Below are positions 8,980-16,648 of a DNA stretch of 23,030 nucleotides, piece by piece. The stretch spans positions 5,441-28,470 of the forward strand of contig CAJTNW010000019.1 of NCBI GenBank assembly GCA_910577795.1, written 5' to 3'. Each line of letters starts with the position of its first letter. Positions within the stretch are counted from its first letter, which is position 1. A program made the position numbers and the translations under genes. This DNA comes from an uncultured Christensenella sp. (GTDB lineage Bacteria; Bacillota; Clostridia; Christensenellales; UBA3700). The notes beneath the pieces are model-generated. The model searched no databases and was not told where the DNA came from. It worked only from the letters and a program-made list of their open reading frames with translations.

Positions 8980-9270
8980 TTACATTATGCTATCAGCATT
9001 TTTTATTAAATGATATAGTTCTGAATTTATATTTTTTTTGTCGGATATTTTGTTGCTGACGTATGTATTTTTTCCTGTAGTTTGGTTGTTTGTACTATTT
9101 GAGTTGTTATTAAACATTTGCATAAGTCCAGATAGCATAGAAGGGTTTGCTCCCATCATGCTAAATAAAGGATTATTTTGCATCATATTGTTTAGTGAAT
9201 TATTGTCACCTTGATTATTTGCAAAGTTCATACTGCTAAATAAACTTTGTAGCATTTGTGGGTCAAACAT
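8980..9270 (-). CDS. Small Asn/Met/Ser-rich protein, unknown function
   Basis: 96 aa, the only convincing - strand gene in the window. The start at 9270 has an ideal AAGGAGG (9276-9282) five bases upstream, hence the call as real. The protein is low complexity: the first ~70 residues are Asn, Met, Ser and Phe rich, with repeats of the form P-x-M-L-x-x-L (DPQMLQSLF, NPSMLSGLMQMF), then an Asn/Thr linker and a short charged helix (SELYHLIKNAD). No signal peptide, membrane segment or catalytic motif. Its first motif resembles SPEMLQNFYNMM in the divergent neighbour at 9338. A spore coat-like or surface-binding role would be a guess based on composition and promoter pattern. Confidence 0.7.
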   Translation of the reverse strand: MFDPQMLQSLFSSMNFANNQGDNNSLNNMMQNNPLFSMMGANPSMLSGLMQMFNNNSNSTNNQTTGKNTYVSNKISDKKNINSELYHLIKNADSIM

Positions 9271-9284
9271 AATATCCTCCTTAT

Positions 9285-9313
9285 CACAATATAGTATATG
9301 CAGACATATAATA
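9285..9313 (+). promoter_or_regulatory. Candidate promoter for the rightward small gene (sigma-K-like pattern)
   Basis: CACA (9285-9288), 16-base spacer, CATATAATA (9305-9313), again fitting mACm-N16-CATAnnnTA. TATAAT at 9307-9312 could be a sigma-A -10, but the matching -35 position (about TCACAA) is poor. It interlocks with the opposite promoter, so the two may compete or be controlled together. Confidence 0.35.
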
Positions 9314-9320
9314 GTTAGTG
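9292..9320 (-). promoter_or_regulatory. Candidate promoter for the leftward small gene (sigma-K-like pattern)
   Basis: On the - strand: CACT (9320-9317), a 16-base spacer, then CATATACTA (9300-9292), which fits the mother-cell sigma-K pattern mAC-N16/17-CATAnnnTA. TATACT inside it could serve sigma-A, but no good -35 lies 17 bases upstream. Transcription would start near 9285, just before the ribosome binding site. Weak evidence because the DNA is A+T-rich. Confidence 0.35.
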
Positions 9321-9337
9321 ATTAAAGGGAGGGACGT

Positions 9338-9646
9338 ATGGGTAAAAATGTAAGAAATTTTAAAGGCTACAATAATCAGTCAGGCAATGTGAATGGTAAA
9401 AATAATACGAACAATAAAAATTATACTAAACAAGATGCTGAGGATGAGGTTCAAAGTCAATTTAATAAATATAGTGGATATTCAGAAAATCAATTGATAG
9501 ACGAATTTTATAAAGAGGTTTACAAGCAAAAACAACTTGGCAATTTAAGTCCAGAAATGTTGCAGAATTTTTATAACATGATGGCACCTAATATGTCGTC
9601 AGAACAAAAGAAAAAAATGAAAGGTTTAATAGATAGTATTAAATAA
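9338..9646 (+). CDS. Small Asn-rich protein, unknown function
   Basis: 102 aa from ATG 9338, preceded by a strong GGGAGGG site. The first ~30 residues are a basic, Asn/Gly/Lys-rich disordered segment; the remainder is a predicted helical domain, containing ENQLIDEFYKEVYKQK, then LSPEMLQNFYNMMAPN and SSEQKKKMKGLID. The helical part resembles small clostridial proteins of unknown function with an 'n-G-x-L-x-x-E-x-L-x-x-F-Y' pattern, but I cannot name the family. No membrane segment or signal peptide. It is divergent from the - strand gene at 8980-9270 with 67 bases between starts, and both share a P-x-M-L-Q motif, so the two probably act in the same process. Confidence 0.72.
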   Translation: MGKNVRNFKGYNNQSGNVNGKNNTNNKNYTKQDAEDEVQSQFNKYSGYSENQLIDEFYKEVYKQKQLGNLSPEMLQNFYNMMAPNMSSEQKKKMKGLIDSIK

Positions 9647-9689
9647 AAATTATTATGATAAAATTAATATAACAATTTATCTTTTTTTA

Positions 9690-9718
9690 TTTACAAAAAA
9701 ATGAAAATGTGGTAAAAT
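9690..9718 (+). promoter_or_regulatory. Sigma-A-type promoter for smc-ftsY
   Basis: TTTACA (9690-9695), 17-base spacer, TAAAAT (9713-9718). Predicted start near 9725, giving a leader of about 145 bases before the smc GTG. The leader contains a possible 16-codon ORF at 9815-9865. Confidence 0.55.
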
Positions 9719-9814
9719 ATTCTTTGTGATTTAAAGGTTGTCATTAAGAGATTATTTTGCCATATTCTTAATTTTTTCAATTTAGATTTTGTATTTGATT
9801 TTAAGGAAAAATTA

Positions 9815-9865
9815 ATGGTTAAAATGATTTTAAAATTTAACTTTAGTATTATAAACGTGAGGTAA
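9815..9865 (+). CDS. Possible 16-aa leader peptide upstream of smc
   Basis: ATG 9815 is preceded by AAGGA (9803-9807) at seven bases. The ORF runs 16 codons and stops at 9863-9865, five bases before the smc GTG start and in a different frame. Its last codons contain the smc ribosome binding site GTGAGG. If translated it could couple ribosome arrival to smc initiation; its amino-acid sequence has no recognisable feature. Short ORFs are common by chance in such DNA. Confidence 0.25.
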   Translation: MVKMILKFNFSIINVR

Positions 9866-9870
9866 GACTA

Positions 9871-12800
9871 GTGAATTTCAAAAGATTAGAGTTGTATGGA
9901 TTTAAATCTTTCGCTGATAGAACCATTATTGAATTTAATGATGGTATTACTGGTATTGTTGGACCAAACGGAAGTGGTAAAGTAATGTTTCTGACTCTAT
10001 AAAATGGGTGCTAGGTGAGCAGTCTGCAAAACAATTGCGTGGTAAAAATATGCAAGATGTTATATTTGTTGGCACTCAAAAACGTACTCAAATGAGTTAC
10101 TGCGAAGTAACTTTGGTTTTTGATAATACAAATCAAAAAGTATTTAAAACACTTGCTTTTGATGAGGTAAGTTTTACAAGAAAATTATATCGTTCCGGTG
10201 ATAGTGAATATCTTTTAAATGGAACTCCTATTTTGCTAAAAAATATGAGGGATATTATACGTGATACAGGACTTGGTAAAGATGGTTATAGTATTATTGG
10301 ACAAGGTAGAGTAAATGAAATAATAAACTCTAAACCAGAAAATAGAAGAACTATTTTTGAAGAGGCTGCAGGTATTAGTAAGTACAAAAAAAGAAAGGAT
10401 GAGGCGGAAGATAAATTAGAAAAAACTCGTGACCATATTGATAGGGTACAAGATATTATACACGAACTAGAAAGACAACTTACTCCATTGCAAAAAAAGG
10501 CTGAAAATGCTAAAAAGTATTTGGAAATGTATGATAAATTGCGTAGTTTAGAAGTAAATCACTTTTTATATGCTTATGAAAATAATGACAAAGAAATTGA
10601 AAAAATTAATCAATTAATTACTGCTATTAGTGAAGAAATTCAATTTATTAATAGTAATATACAAAAAAATGATAGCGATTATTTTGCAAATCTTGAAAAA
10701 ATTCAAAAAATTGAAGACGATTTGAATGAATACAGAGATTTAAAAACAAAAATTTTGGTCGCAAACCAAGAAAAACTTGGTAAAGGTGAAACTCTGCAAG
10801 AAAGATTAACTCATGGTAAAGCAGAAGAACGTAATTTAATAAATCAAATAGAAAAAGATAGTCAAAAAGTTAACGATATTGAAGATTTAGTTGATGCACT
10901 AAACAACAAATATGACGAAATAGTTGCTCAACTTAATAGTTTAAAAGCAGAGTATACAGCAAAAGAAAATGCTATGCTTAATTTGACTGACGAAATTACA
11001 AGACAAAATAATGAGTTTGAAGAGTCAGAAAAGAAGATATTGGAAACAATAAAAAAATTGTCTGATGCTGATGTGGATTTTACTAAATTAGATACTGAAT
11101 TTAAGTATTTATCTCAAGATAAAATTGAGCAAGAAGAAGAATTAAATATTTTAAAACTAGATATTGAGAATACTGAGACTGAAAAACAACAAGTTGAAAG
11201 AGAAATAAACCATATTCAAACAGAAAGAAATAATATTTATAAAGAAGTTAATGACTGTAAGAAAAATCAAACTGAAAATAGAGCGAAAATGACTTTGCTT
11301 GAAAATAATATTAGAGACTGCAAGAGTACTTTGGCATCTTGTGAGATGCAAAAAACAGTTATTACACGTGCTAAAAATCAATACGAAAGTTTTCAGGCTT
11401 CTGTACAAAGGATTATGCAATATGCTAAGCAGGATAAAATACTTGATAGTAAAATGCTTGGTGTTGTAGCGGAACTTATTAATGTGCCAGCACGTTATGA
11501 AGTAGCAATCGAAGTTGCTTTGGGCGGTGCTTTGCAAAATATAGTTACTGCTAATATTGATGATGTTAAATATTGTATTGAAGTTTTAAAAAGATACAAA
11601 ATGGGTACAATAACATTTTTACCTATTAATTCTATGCGTCCACGTGTGCTTAATAGTGAGCAGGCTAAAGTGTTATCTGAAGAAGGTGTGGAAGGTGTAG
11701 CATGTGATTTGATTAAGTATAACAATGCTTATGATAATGTATTTAAAAACTTACTAGGTTCTACAATTATTTGTGATAGTTATGATAATGCAAATAGAAT
11801 TGCAAAAAAATATAATCGTTCTTTTAGAATTGTTACACTTGAAGGTGAAATCTTTAGTACACAAGGTTCTGTTACTGGTGGTAGCAGAAAACAAGATGCA
11901 ATTGGTATTTTAGGTAGAGAGAGAGAGTTAGAACTTGTTTTGAAAAATATTGACAAAGCAAATGATATGCTAAAGAAATCTACTGACGAATTTGAGATTT
12001 GCAGTAAAAATGAGGAACAATTAAACTTTTTAATTGGTAATTTGAATGGACAACTTATTGATAAGGAAGTTCAATTTAATACCGAGACAAATAAATTGAA
12101 TGATATTTCTGACAAATTGGATAGATTAGTTGAAGATTTGACTGAAAAAAGTGATATTTATTATGAATTATGTAAAAATTTGGAAATAATTGAAAATAGT
12201 TTGTCTGGTGCTGGCAGGTTAAGGACAGATATTTATAGCAAAAATATTGAATATGATGACCAAAAAGCAAAATCTAAACAGAGTTTAAACAACAAAGTTG
12301 AAGAGAGAAATAAATTATCTTCTGAACTTGCAAACTTAAAGGTTAACATTGCAGATATTGCTAATAAATTAACTATATGTCAAAGTGATATTGACCGTGA
12401 ATTATCTATAAAATCTGATACTAAAATTGCAATTGTCAATGCAAAAAGCAATTTGGAAAAGGTAAGACAACACATTTTGGATACAGAAAATCAAATGAAC
12501 AATGCTGTTTTATCTGAGGCAGACAAGGCAAAAGTTGAAGAAATTGATAATAAAATTGAAGATTTGAATAATAAACGTAATAACTTGAATATTACTAACC
12601 GAAACTTACTTGCTGAAAAGGACGAAAATAACAATAAATTACAAACCGCATCAACAAGAAAGACAAAAGAAGAAGGTAATATTGAAAAATTACGTGTTCA
12701 ATTTGAAAGCTTAACTGCAAGAATAAACGAAGAATATGGTTTGGACTATAATGGATGTTTAATTTATAAACTAGAAGAGTTTAATGATAGTGAAAGTTTA

Positions 12801-13460
12801 ACTGAAATTAACCATTTAAAACGTGCTATTGGTAGTTTGGGAGAAGTCAGTCCAAGTTCTATTCAAGAATACGAAGAATTAAAAGAAAGACACTCTAATT
12901 TGGCACTGCAAAGAGATGACTTGCAAAAAGCGGAAAATGACCTAATGGGTATTGTACGTGACTTAAGCCGTGAAATGCAAGAAATCTTTGACACTGAGTT
13001 TGGTAAAATTGCAAAGAATTTTGAAGTGACATTTAAAGAAATTTTTGGTGGTGGTACTGGTAAACTTTACTTAGACCCTAATGCTGAGGACCCACTTACT
13101 GCAGGTGTTGAAATTATGGCATACCTTCCAGGTAAAAAGACTCCTAATTTGTCAGCACTTAGTGGTGGAGAGATGGCTTTGACAGCAATTGCAATTTTGT
13201 TCTCAATATTAAAAACTAAGCCTATGCCATTTTGCTTGCTTGACGAAATTGAGGCAGCACTTGATGATGGTAATGCTGCTTTGTTTGCAAAATATCTTAA
13301 AAAGTTTGTTGGCAATACTCAATTTATTGTTATTACTCACAGAAAGCCAACTATGGAACAAGCAGACAGATTATTTGGTGTTACTATGGAAGAACGTGGT
13401 GTATCAAAAATAGTTTCTGTTGAACTTGCGGAGGCAGTAAAAAATATTAAAAACGATTAA
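9871..13460 (+). CDS. smc: Chromosome segregation ATPase SMC, with apparent frameshift near base 9981
   Basis: Condensin ATPase that with ScpA and ScpB loads at origins and aligns chromosome arms. The GTG start at 9871 has GTGAGG seven bases upstream and gives VNFKRLELYGFKSFADRT, the family's N-terminus. The Walker A reaches GPNGSGK (residues 31-37, codons 9961-9981), then the frame stops at 10000-10002. From 9981 the -1 frame continues SNVSDSIKWVLGEQSAK and stays open to 13460. One missing A (AAA instead of AAAA before GT) explains this; restored, the protein is about 1196 aa, normal length. Further landmarks: long coiled coils, hinge (about bases 11455-11895, with QGSVTGGS), signature LSGGEMALTA and Walker B FCLLDEIEAALDD. 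It is either a sequencing/assembly error or a real lesion in a normally vital gene. ftsY follows 33 bases later. Confidence 0.93.
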
Positions 13461-13493
13461 TACATATTGATTTTATTGTAGTACAGGAGAATT

Positions 13494-14390
13494 ATGGGGA
13501 TTTTTAATAAAATTAGCAATGGATTAAAGAAAACAAAAGAAAACTTTAGTCGCAAAATATATGAACTTTTTAAAGGCCGTGCTATTGATGATGATTTTTA
13601 TGACGAGTTGGAAATGGCTTTGATTAGTGCCGATGTTGGTGTAACAGCAACTGAAATGATTTGTGATAGATTAAAAGAAGAGTGTTTTAAGAAAAAGTTA
13701 ACTAACACTGCTGATGCCAAAGATATTTTAAAAGAAATTATGATAAGCGAAATAGATTATGAAATACCTGAGTATGATTATCCGCTTGTTATATTAGTTG
13801 CTGGTGTTAATGGTGTTGGAAAAACTACAGCAATTGGTAAACTTGCAAAATATTTTAAATCACTAGGCAAATCTGTAGTTTTAGCCGCAGCAGATACATT
13901 CCGTGCAGCAGCAAGCGACCAACTAACAGTGTGGGCAGAACGTGCTGGTGTAAGAATCGTTAAACAAAGTGAGGGAAGTGACCCTGCAGCAGTTGTTTTT
14001 GATGCAATTAGTAGTGCTAAAGCAAGGAAGGACGATGTTGTTTTGATTGATACTGCAGGAAGACTTCATAATAAAAAGAATCTTATGAACGAACTTAACA
14101 AAATTCATAAAGTGGTTGACAGAGAATATCCAGACTGCGATTATAGAAGTTACATTGTTTTGGACGCAACAACTGGACAAAATGCCGTTGCTCAAGTAGA
14201 AACATTTGGTGAAATTTTTGACATTGATGGAATTATACTAAACAAACTTGATGGTACTGCAAAAGGCGGAGTAGTTTTTGCTATAAGTAGTGAGGAAGAA
14301 ATTCCAGTTTGCTTTGTTGGAGTAGGCGAAAAAATAGACGATTTAATAAAATTTGATGCAACTAATTTTATTAATGAATTGATAGATTAA
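13494..14390 (+). CDS. ftsY: Signal recognition particle receptor FtsY
   Basis: GTPase that receives SRP-ribosome complexes at the membrane for co-translational insertion. 298 aa: a short N domain (residues 1-95) and the G domain, without the long acidic A domain of E. coli, as is usual in Firmicutes. Motifs: GVNGVGKTT (G1, 104-112), AADTFRAAASDQL (G2 and insertion region), DTAGR (G3), LNKLDGTAKGG (G4) and FVGVGEKIDDL (closing loop). ATG 13494 has AGGAG upstream. The smc-ftsY order is conserved in Firmicutes; rnc, which often precedes smc, is not here. A terminator follows. Confidence 0.96.
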   Translation: MGIFNKISNGLKKTKENFSRKIYELFKGRAIDDDFYDELEMALISADVGVTATEMICDRLKEECFKKKLTNTADAKDILKEIMISEIDYEIPEYDYPLVILVAGVNGVGKTTAIGKLAKYFKSLGKSVVLAAADTFRAAASDQLTVWAERAGVRIVKQSEGSDPAAVVFDAISSAKARKDDVVLIDTAGRLHNKKNLMNELNKIHKVVDREYPDCDYRSYIVLDATTGQNAVAQVETFGEIFDIDGIILNKLDGTAKGGVVFAISSEEEIPVCFVGVGEKIDDLIKFDATNFINELID

Positions 14391-14412
14391 TTAAAATATA
14401 ACATGATTAAAT

Positions 14413-14442
14413 AAATACCTGTCTTTTTAGGCAGGTATTTTT
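14413..14442 (+). terminator. Rho-independent terminator after ftsY
   Basis: 11-bp stem, AAATACCTGTC (14413-14423) with 14430-14440, one G-U pair, six-base loop, and a T run to 14442. It separates smc-ftsY from the purine permease region. Confidence 0.85.
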
Positions 14443-14541
14443 AAGTATTGCGATTTTATTATAGTTAAATAACAACTTGATTTTGAGTACTAAGGTTTTA
14501 ATTTTGAAATAAGTTTTAAAAATTGCAAAAAATATGATTTT

Positions 14542-14567
14542 GTTAGAAAAAGTATACTTTTTCTAAC
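14542..14567 (+). repeat. Perfect 26-bp palindrome (upstream copy), candidate operator
   Basis: Left arm GTTAGAAAAA (14542-14551), centre GTATAC (14552-14557), right arm TTTTTCTAAC (14558-14567): perfect dyad symmetry. It ends nine bases before the -35 of the purine permease promoter. It shares the core AGAAAAAGTATAC with a second palindrome 127 bases downstream. Probably the site of a dimeric DNA-binding protein; strand is arbitrary. Confidence 0.7.
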
Positions 14568-14576
14568 TATTATTTA

Positions 14577-14605
14577 TTGACAAAATAATTTTAATTTTGT
14601 ATACT
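14577..14605 (+). promoter_or_regulatory. Strong sigma-A promoter for the purine permease
   Basis: TTGACA (14577-14582), 17-base spacer, TATACT (14600-14605): the best promoter in the window. Start predicted near 14612, leader about 158 bases. It lies between the two GTATAC palindromes, centred at about -58 and +70; the -10 itself overlaps another GTATAC (14599-14604). No purine riboswitch core could be found in the leader. Confidence 0.75.
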
Positions 14606-14667
14606 ATAAATAATAAAAAGCATATAAATTATAACTAATGTTTATATATTTATTCTTTTTAAAAAAG

Positions 14668-14695
14668 TGTCAGAAAAAGTATACATTTTCTGACA
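14668..14695 (+). repeat. Near-perfect 28-bp palindrome (downstream copy), candidate operator or leader hairpin
   Basis: Left arm TGTCAGAAAAA (14668-14678), centre GTATAC (14679-14684), right arm ATTTTCTGACA (14685-14695); one mismatched pair next to the centre. It lies in the predicted leader of the permease mRNA. Compared with the upstream copy, T-to-C in the left arm is matched by A-to-G in the right arm, keeping symmetry. It is followed by GTTTTGTT, so as RNA it might also act as a weak attenuator. Confidence 0.7.
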
Positions 14696-14769
14696 GTTTT
14701 GTTACAAATTGGGTAATTTTTAATTTGAAAAAATAATTAAAATTATAAATTATTTTAAAGGAGAAAGAT

Positions 14770-16437
14770 ATGGAAGAGAAACAAGAGCAAATTGTTCAAG
14801 AAAATGAACAAAATGTTTCAGATTCTGTAGCGCAACCACAGGATAATGGCGAAGTTGCTATTATGCCAGAAGGTAAACCAAAAAATAAGTTTATAACTAA
14901 ACTTGATAACTTTTTTGGTGTTTCTAAAAGTGGTAGTACTATTAGAACTGAAATAGTTGCAGGTGTTACCACATTTATGGCAATGGCATATATTTTGATG
15001 GTAAACCCTAGTATTTTAAGCAGTACTGATGGTGCTTTAAATGGAGCATTTTATATTGCTACTGCTTTAGGTGCAATAGTTGGTACACTTATGATGTCAC
15101 TTTATGCAAAATATCCATTTGCACAAGCGCCAGGTATGGGACTTAACGCATTTTTTGCATTTACAATTGTAGGTGTAGGTTGTGCTAATATGTCAGTTTC
15201 AAATGGTTTATTTATCATTTTGATATCTGGTGTATTATTCCTTGTATTAACTTTAGTTGGTGTAAGAGAAAAGATAGTTGAGAGTATTCCAAAATCAGTA
15301 AGACAAGCAATTCCTGTTGGTATTGGTCTATTTATTGCTTTTTTAGGTTTGCAAAATTGCGGTGCTATTGTAGCAGATGGTTCTACACTTGTAAAATTGA
15401 CAAGTTTTAATGTTTTTGGAGAAGGTTTTGTATTTTCACAAGTTTATCCAGCAATAATTGCTTTGATTACATTTATAGTAATTGCAATTATGAGTAAGTT
15501 AAAAGTTAAAGGTGCTATGCTATGGGGTATACTAGGCGGTAGTGTAATGTATTATGTATTTGGCTATGCTGGTGGATTTGGTGGTGTAGCAAATTTCCCT
15601 GACTGGGCTAGTATGTTACTAAATCCTGGTGATGCTTTTGCATCTTGGGGTAAAGATTTAGTTGGTCAAGTATTTGTTAGCGGTTGGAATTTTAGCGGTC
15701 AAAATGCTGCTGATGTTGCTCTTGTAATAATTACTGGTGTATTATCTTTTGCAATGGTAGATATGTTTGATACAATTGGTACACTTTTGGGTACTGCTCA
15801 AAGAGCCAATATGCTTGACGAAAATGGTTCATTGCCAAGAATGAAACAAGCATTGCTTTCAGATTCAGTTGCAACTTGTGCTGGGGCAATTTTTGGTACA
15901 ACAACTGTTACTACATTTGTTGAGTCAAGTGCAGGTGTAGCAGAAGGTGGTAGAACAGGTTTGACTTCATTAGTTACTGCAGGTTTATTCTTTATCGCAA
16001 TGTTTTTAACTCCACTTGCACAAATCATTCCTAGTTGCGCAACTGCAGCCGCTTTGATTTATGTTGGTGTTTTAATGATGGGTAGCATTAAAAATATTGA
16101 TTTTACAGATGTTGCAACTGCAGTGCCAGCATTCTTAACAATTTCTATGATGGCATTTACTTACAATATTAGTTATGGTATTGGTTTAGGTTTGATTTCT
16201 CACTGCTTGATTATGTTAGGTACTGGTAAATACTTTGGTATTGGCAAAGAGTTTAAACAAAAAGTTAAAGCAGTTGCTGAAAATGTTGCAAACGAAGAAG
16301 TTACAAGTGACGCAAGTGCAGATGCAATAGAGAATAATGAGTCTGAAGGTTTACCAAAAACTTATTATTTGCAAAAAGAGTATGTTACTATTATTATTTC
16401 AGTAATATTTATCTTCTTGTTTATCTTTACACACTAA
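14770..16437 (+). CDS. NCS2-family purine permease (AzgA/PbuG-like)
   Basis: Proton-coupled uptake of hypoxanthine, guanine or adenine is the expected role. 555 aa, longer than the usual ~430-480 because of a ~45-residue Gln/Glu-rich cytosolic N-terminal extension and a polar segment before the last helix. AzgA-type motifs: MAMAYILMVNP, APGMGLNAFFAF, the TIGTLLGTAQRANMLD segment, and TTTVTTFVESSAGVAEGGRTG, which carries the substrate-contacting residues. About 12-14 hydrophobic segments. ATG 14770 follows AAAGGAG (14757-14763). It is a single-gene unit with its own promoter, paired palindromes and terminator. Which purine is carried cannot be decided by eye. Confidence 0.9.
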   Translation: MEEKQEQIVQENEQNVSDSVAQPQDNGEVAIMPEGKPKNKFITKLDNFFGVSKSGSTIRTEIVAGVTTFMAMAYILMVNPSILSSTDGALNGAFYIATALGAIVGTLMMSLYAKYPFAQAPGMGLNAFFAFTIVGVGCANMSVSNGLFIILISGVLFLVLTLVGVREKIVESIPKSVRQAIPVGIGLFIAFLGLQNCGAIVADGSTLVKLTSFNVFGEGFVFSQVYPAIIALITFIVIAIMSKLKVKGAMLWGILGGSVMYYVFGYAGGFGGVANFPDWASMLLNPGDAFASWGKDLVGQVFVSGWNFSGQNAADVALVIITGVLSFAMVDMFDTIGTLLGTAQRANMLDENGSLPRMKQALLSDSVATCAGAIFGTTTVTTFVESSAGVAEGGRTGLTSLVTAGLFFIAMFLTPLAQIIPSCATAAALIYVGVLMMGSIKNIDFTDVATAVPAFLTISMMAFTYNISYGIGLGLISHCLIMLGTGKYFGIGKEFKQKVKAVAENVANEEVTSDASADAIENNESEGLPKTYYLQKEYVTIIISVIFIFLFIFTH

Positions 16438-16458
16438 AGTAAATTTATAATTATAAAT

Positions 16459-16497
16459 AAAAAAATGATTTTGGCTTTTGCTAAAATCATTTTTTTT
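16459..16497 (+). terminator. Rho-independent terminator after the purine permease
   Basis: 17-bp stem (16459-16475 with 16480-16496, one G-T pair), TTTT loop and continuing T run; the A-rich left side could let it work in both directions. Confidence 0.88.
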
Positions 16498-16555
16498 GTT
16501 TGTTTTTTTTGCTTTTAACATTTATAAATAATGGTGTTATTTTTATATTGCAAAC

Positions 16556-16584
16556 TTGACAATTTGATTAAAAAATGTTAAAAT
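16556..16584 (+). promoter_or_regulatory. Sigma-A promoter with extended -10 for lysA
   Basis: TTGACA (16556-16561), 17-base spacer, TGT then TAAAAT (16576-16584). Start near 16591, leader about 58 bases, too short for a lysine riboswitch, and none is seen. Confidence 0.72.
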
Positions 16585-16648
16585 ATTAAATATATTATAA
16601 TAAAAGTATTATGTAAAATATTCAGCATATAAAAATAAAAGGAAAAAT

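Noticed and set aside
9973..10002. Programmed -1 ribosomal frameshift in smc
   Set aside because: No slippery heptamer: slipping back from AAA (9979-9981) would pair with TAA, and there is no obvious downstream stimulator. A missing base in an A run is simpler.
11157..11537. 126-codon open frame on the - strand inside smc
   Set aside because: Antisense to the SMC coiled coil; its Phe/Ile/Asn-rich content mirrors the Glu/Lys/Asn-rich coding strand.
14606..14769. Purine riboswitch in the permease leader
   Set aside because: I looked for the conserved core segments of the purine aptamer and saw none; only the hairpins described are present.
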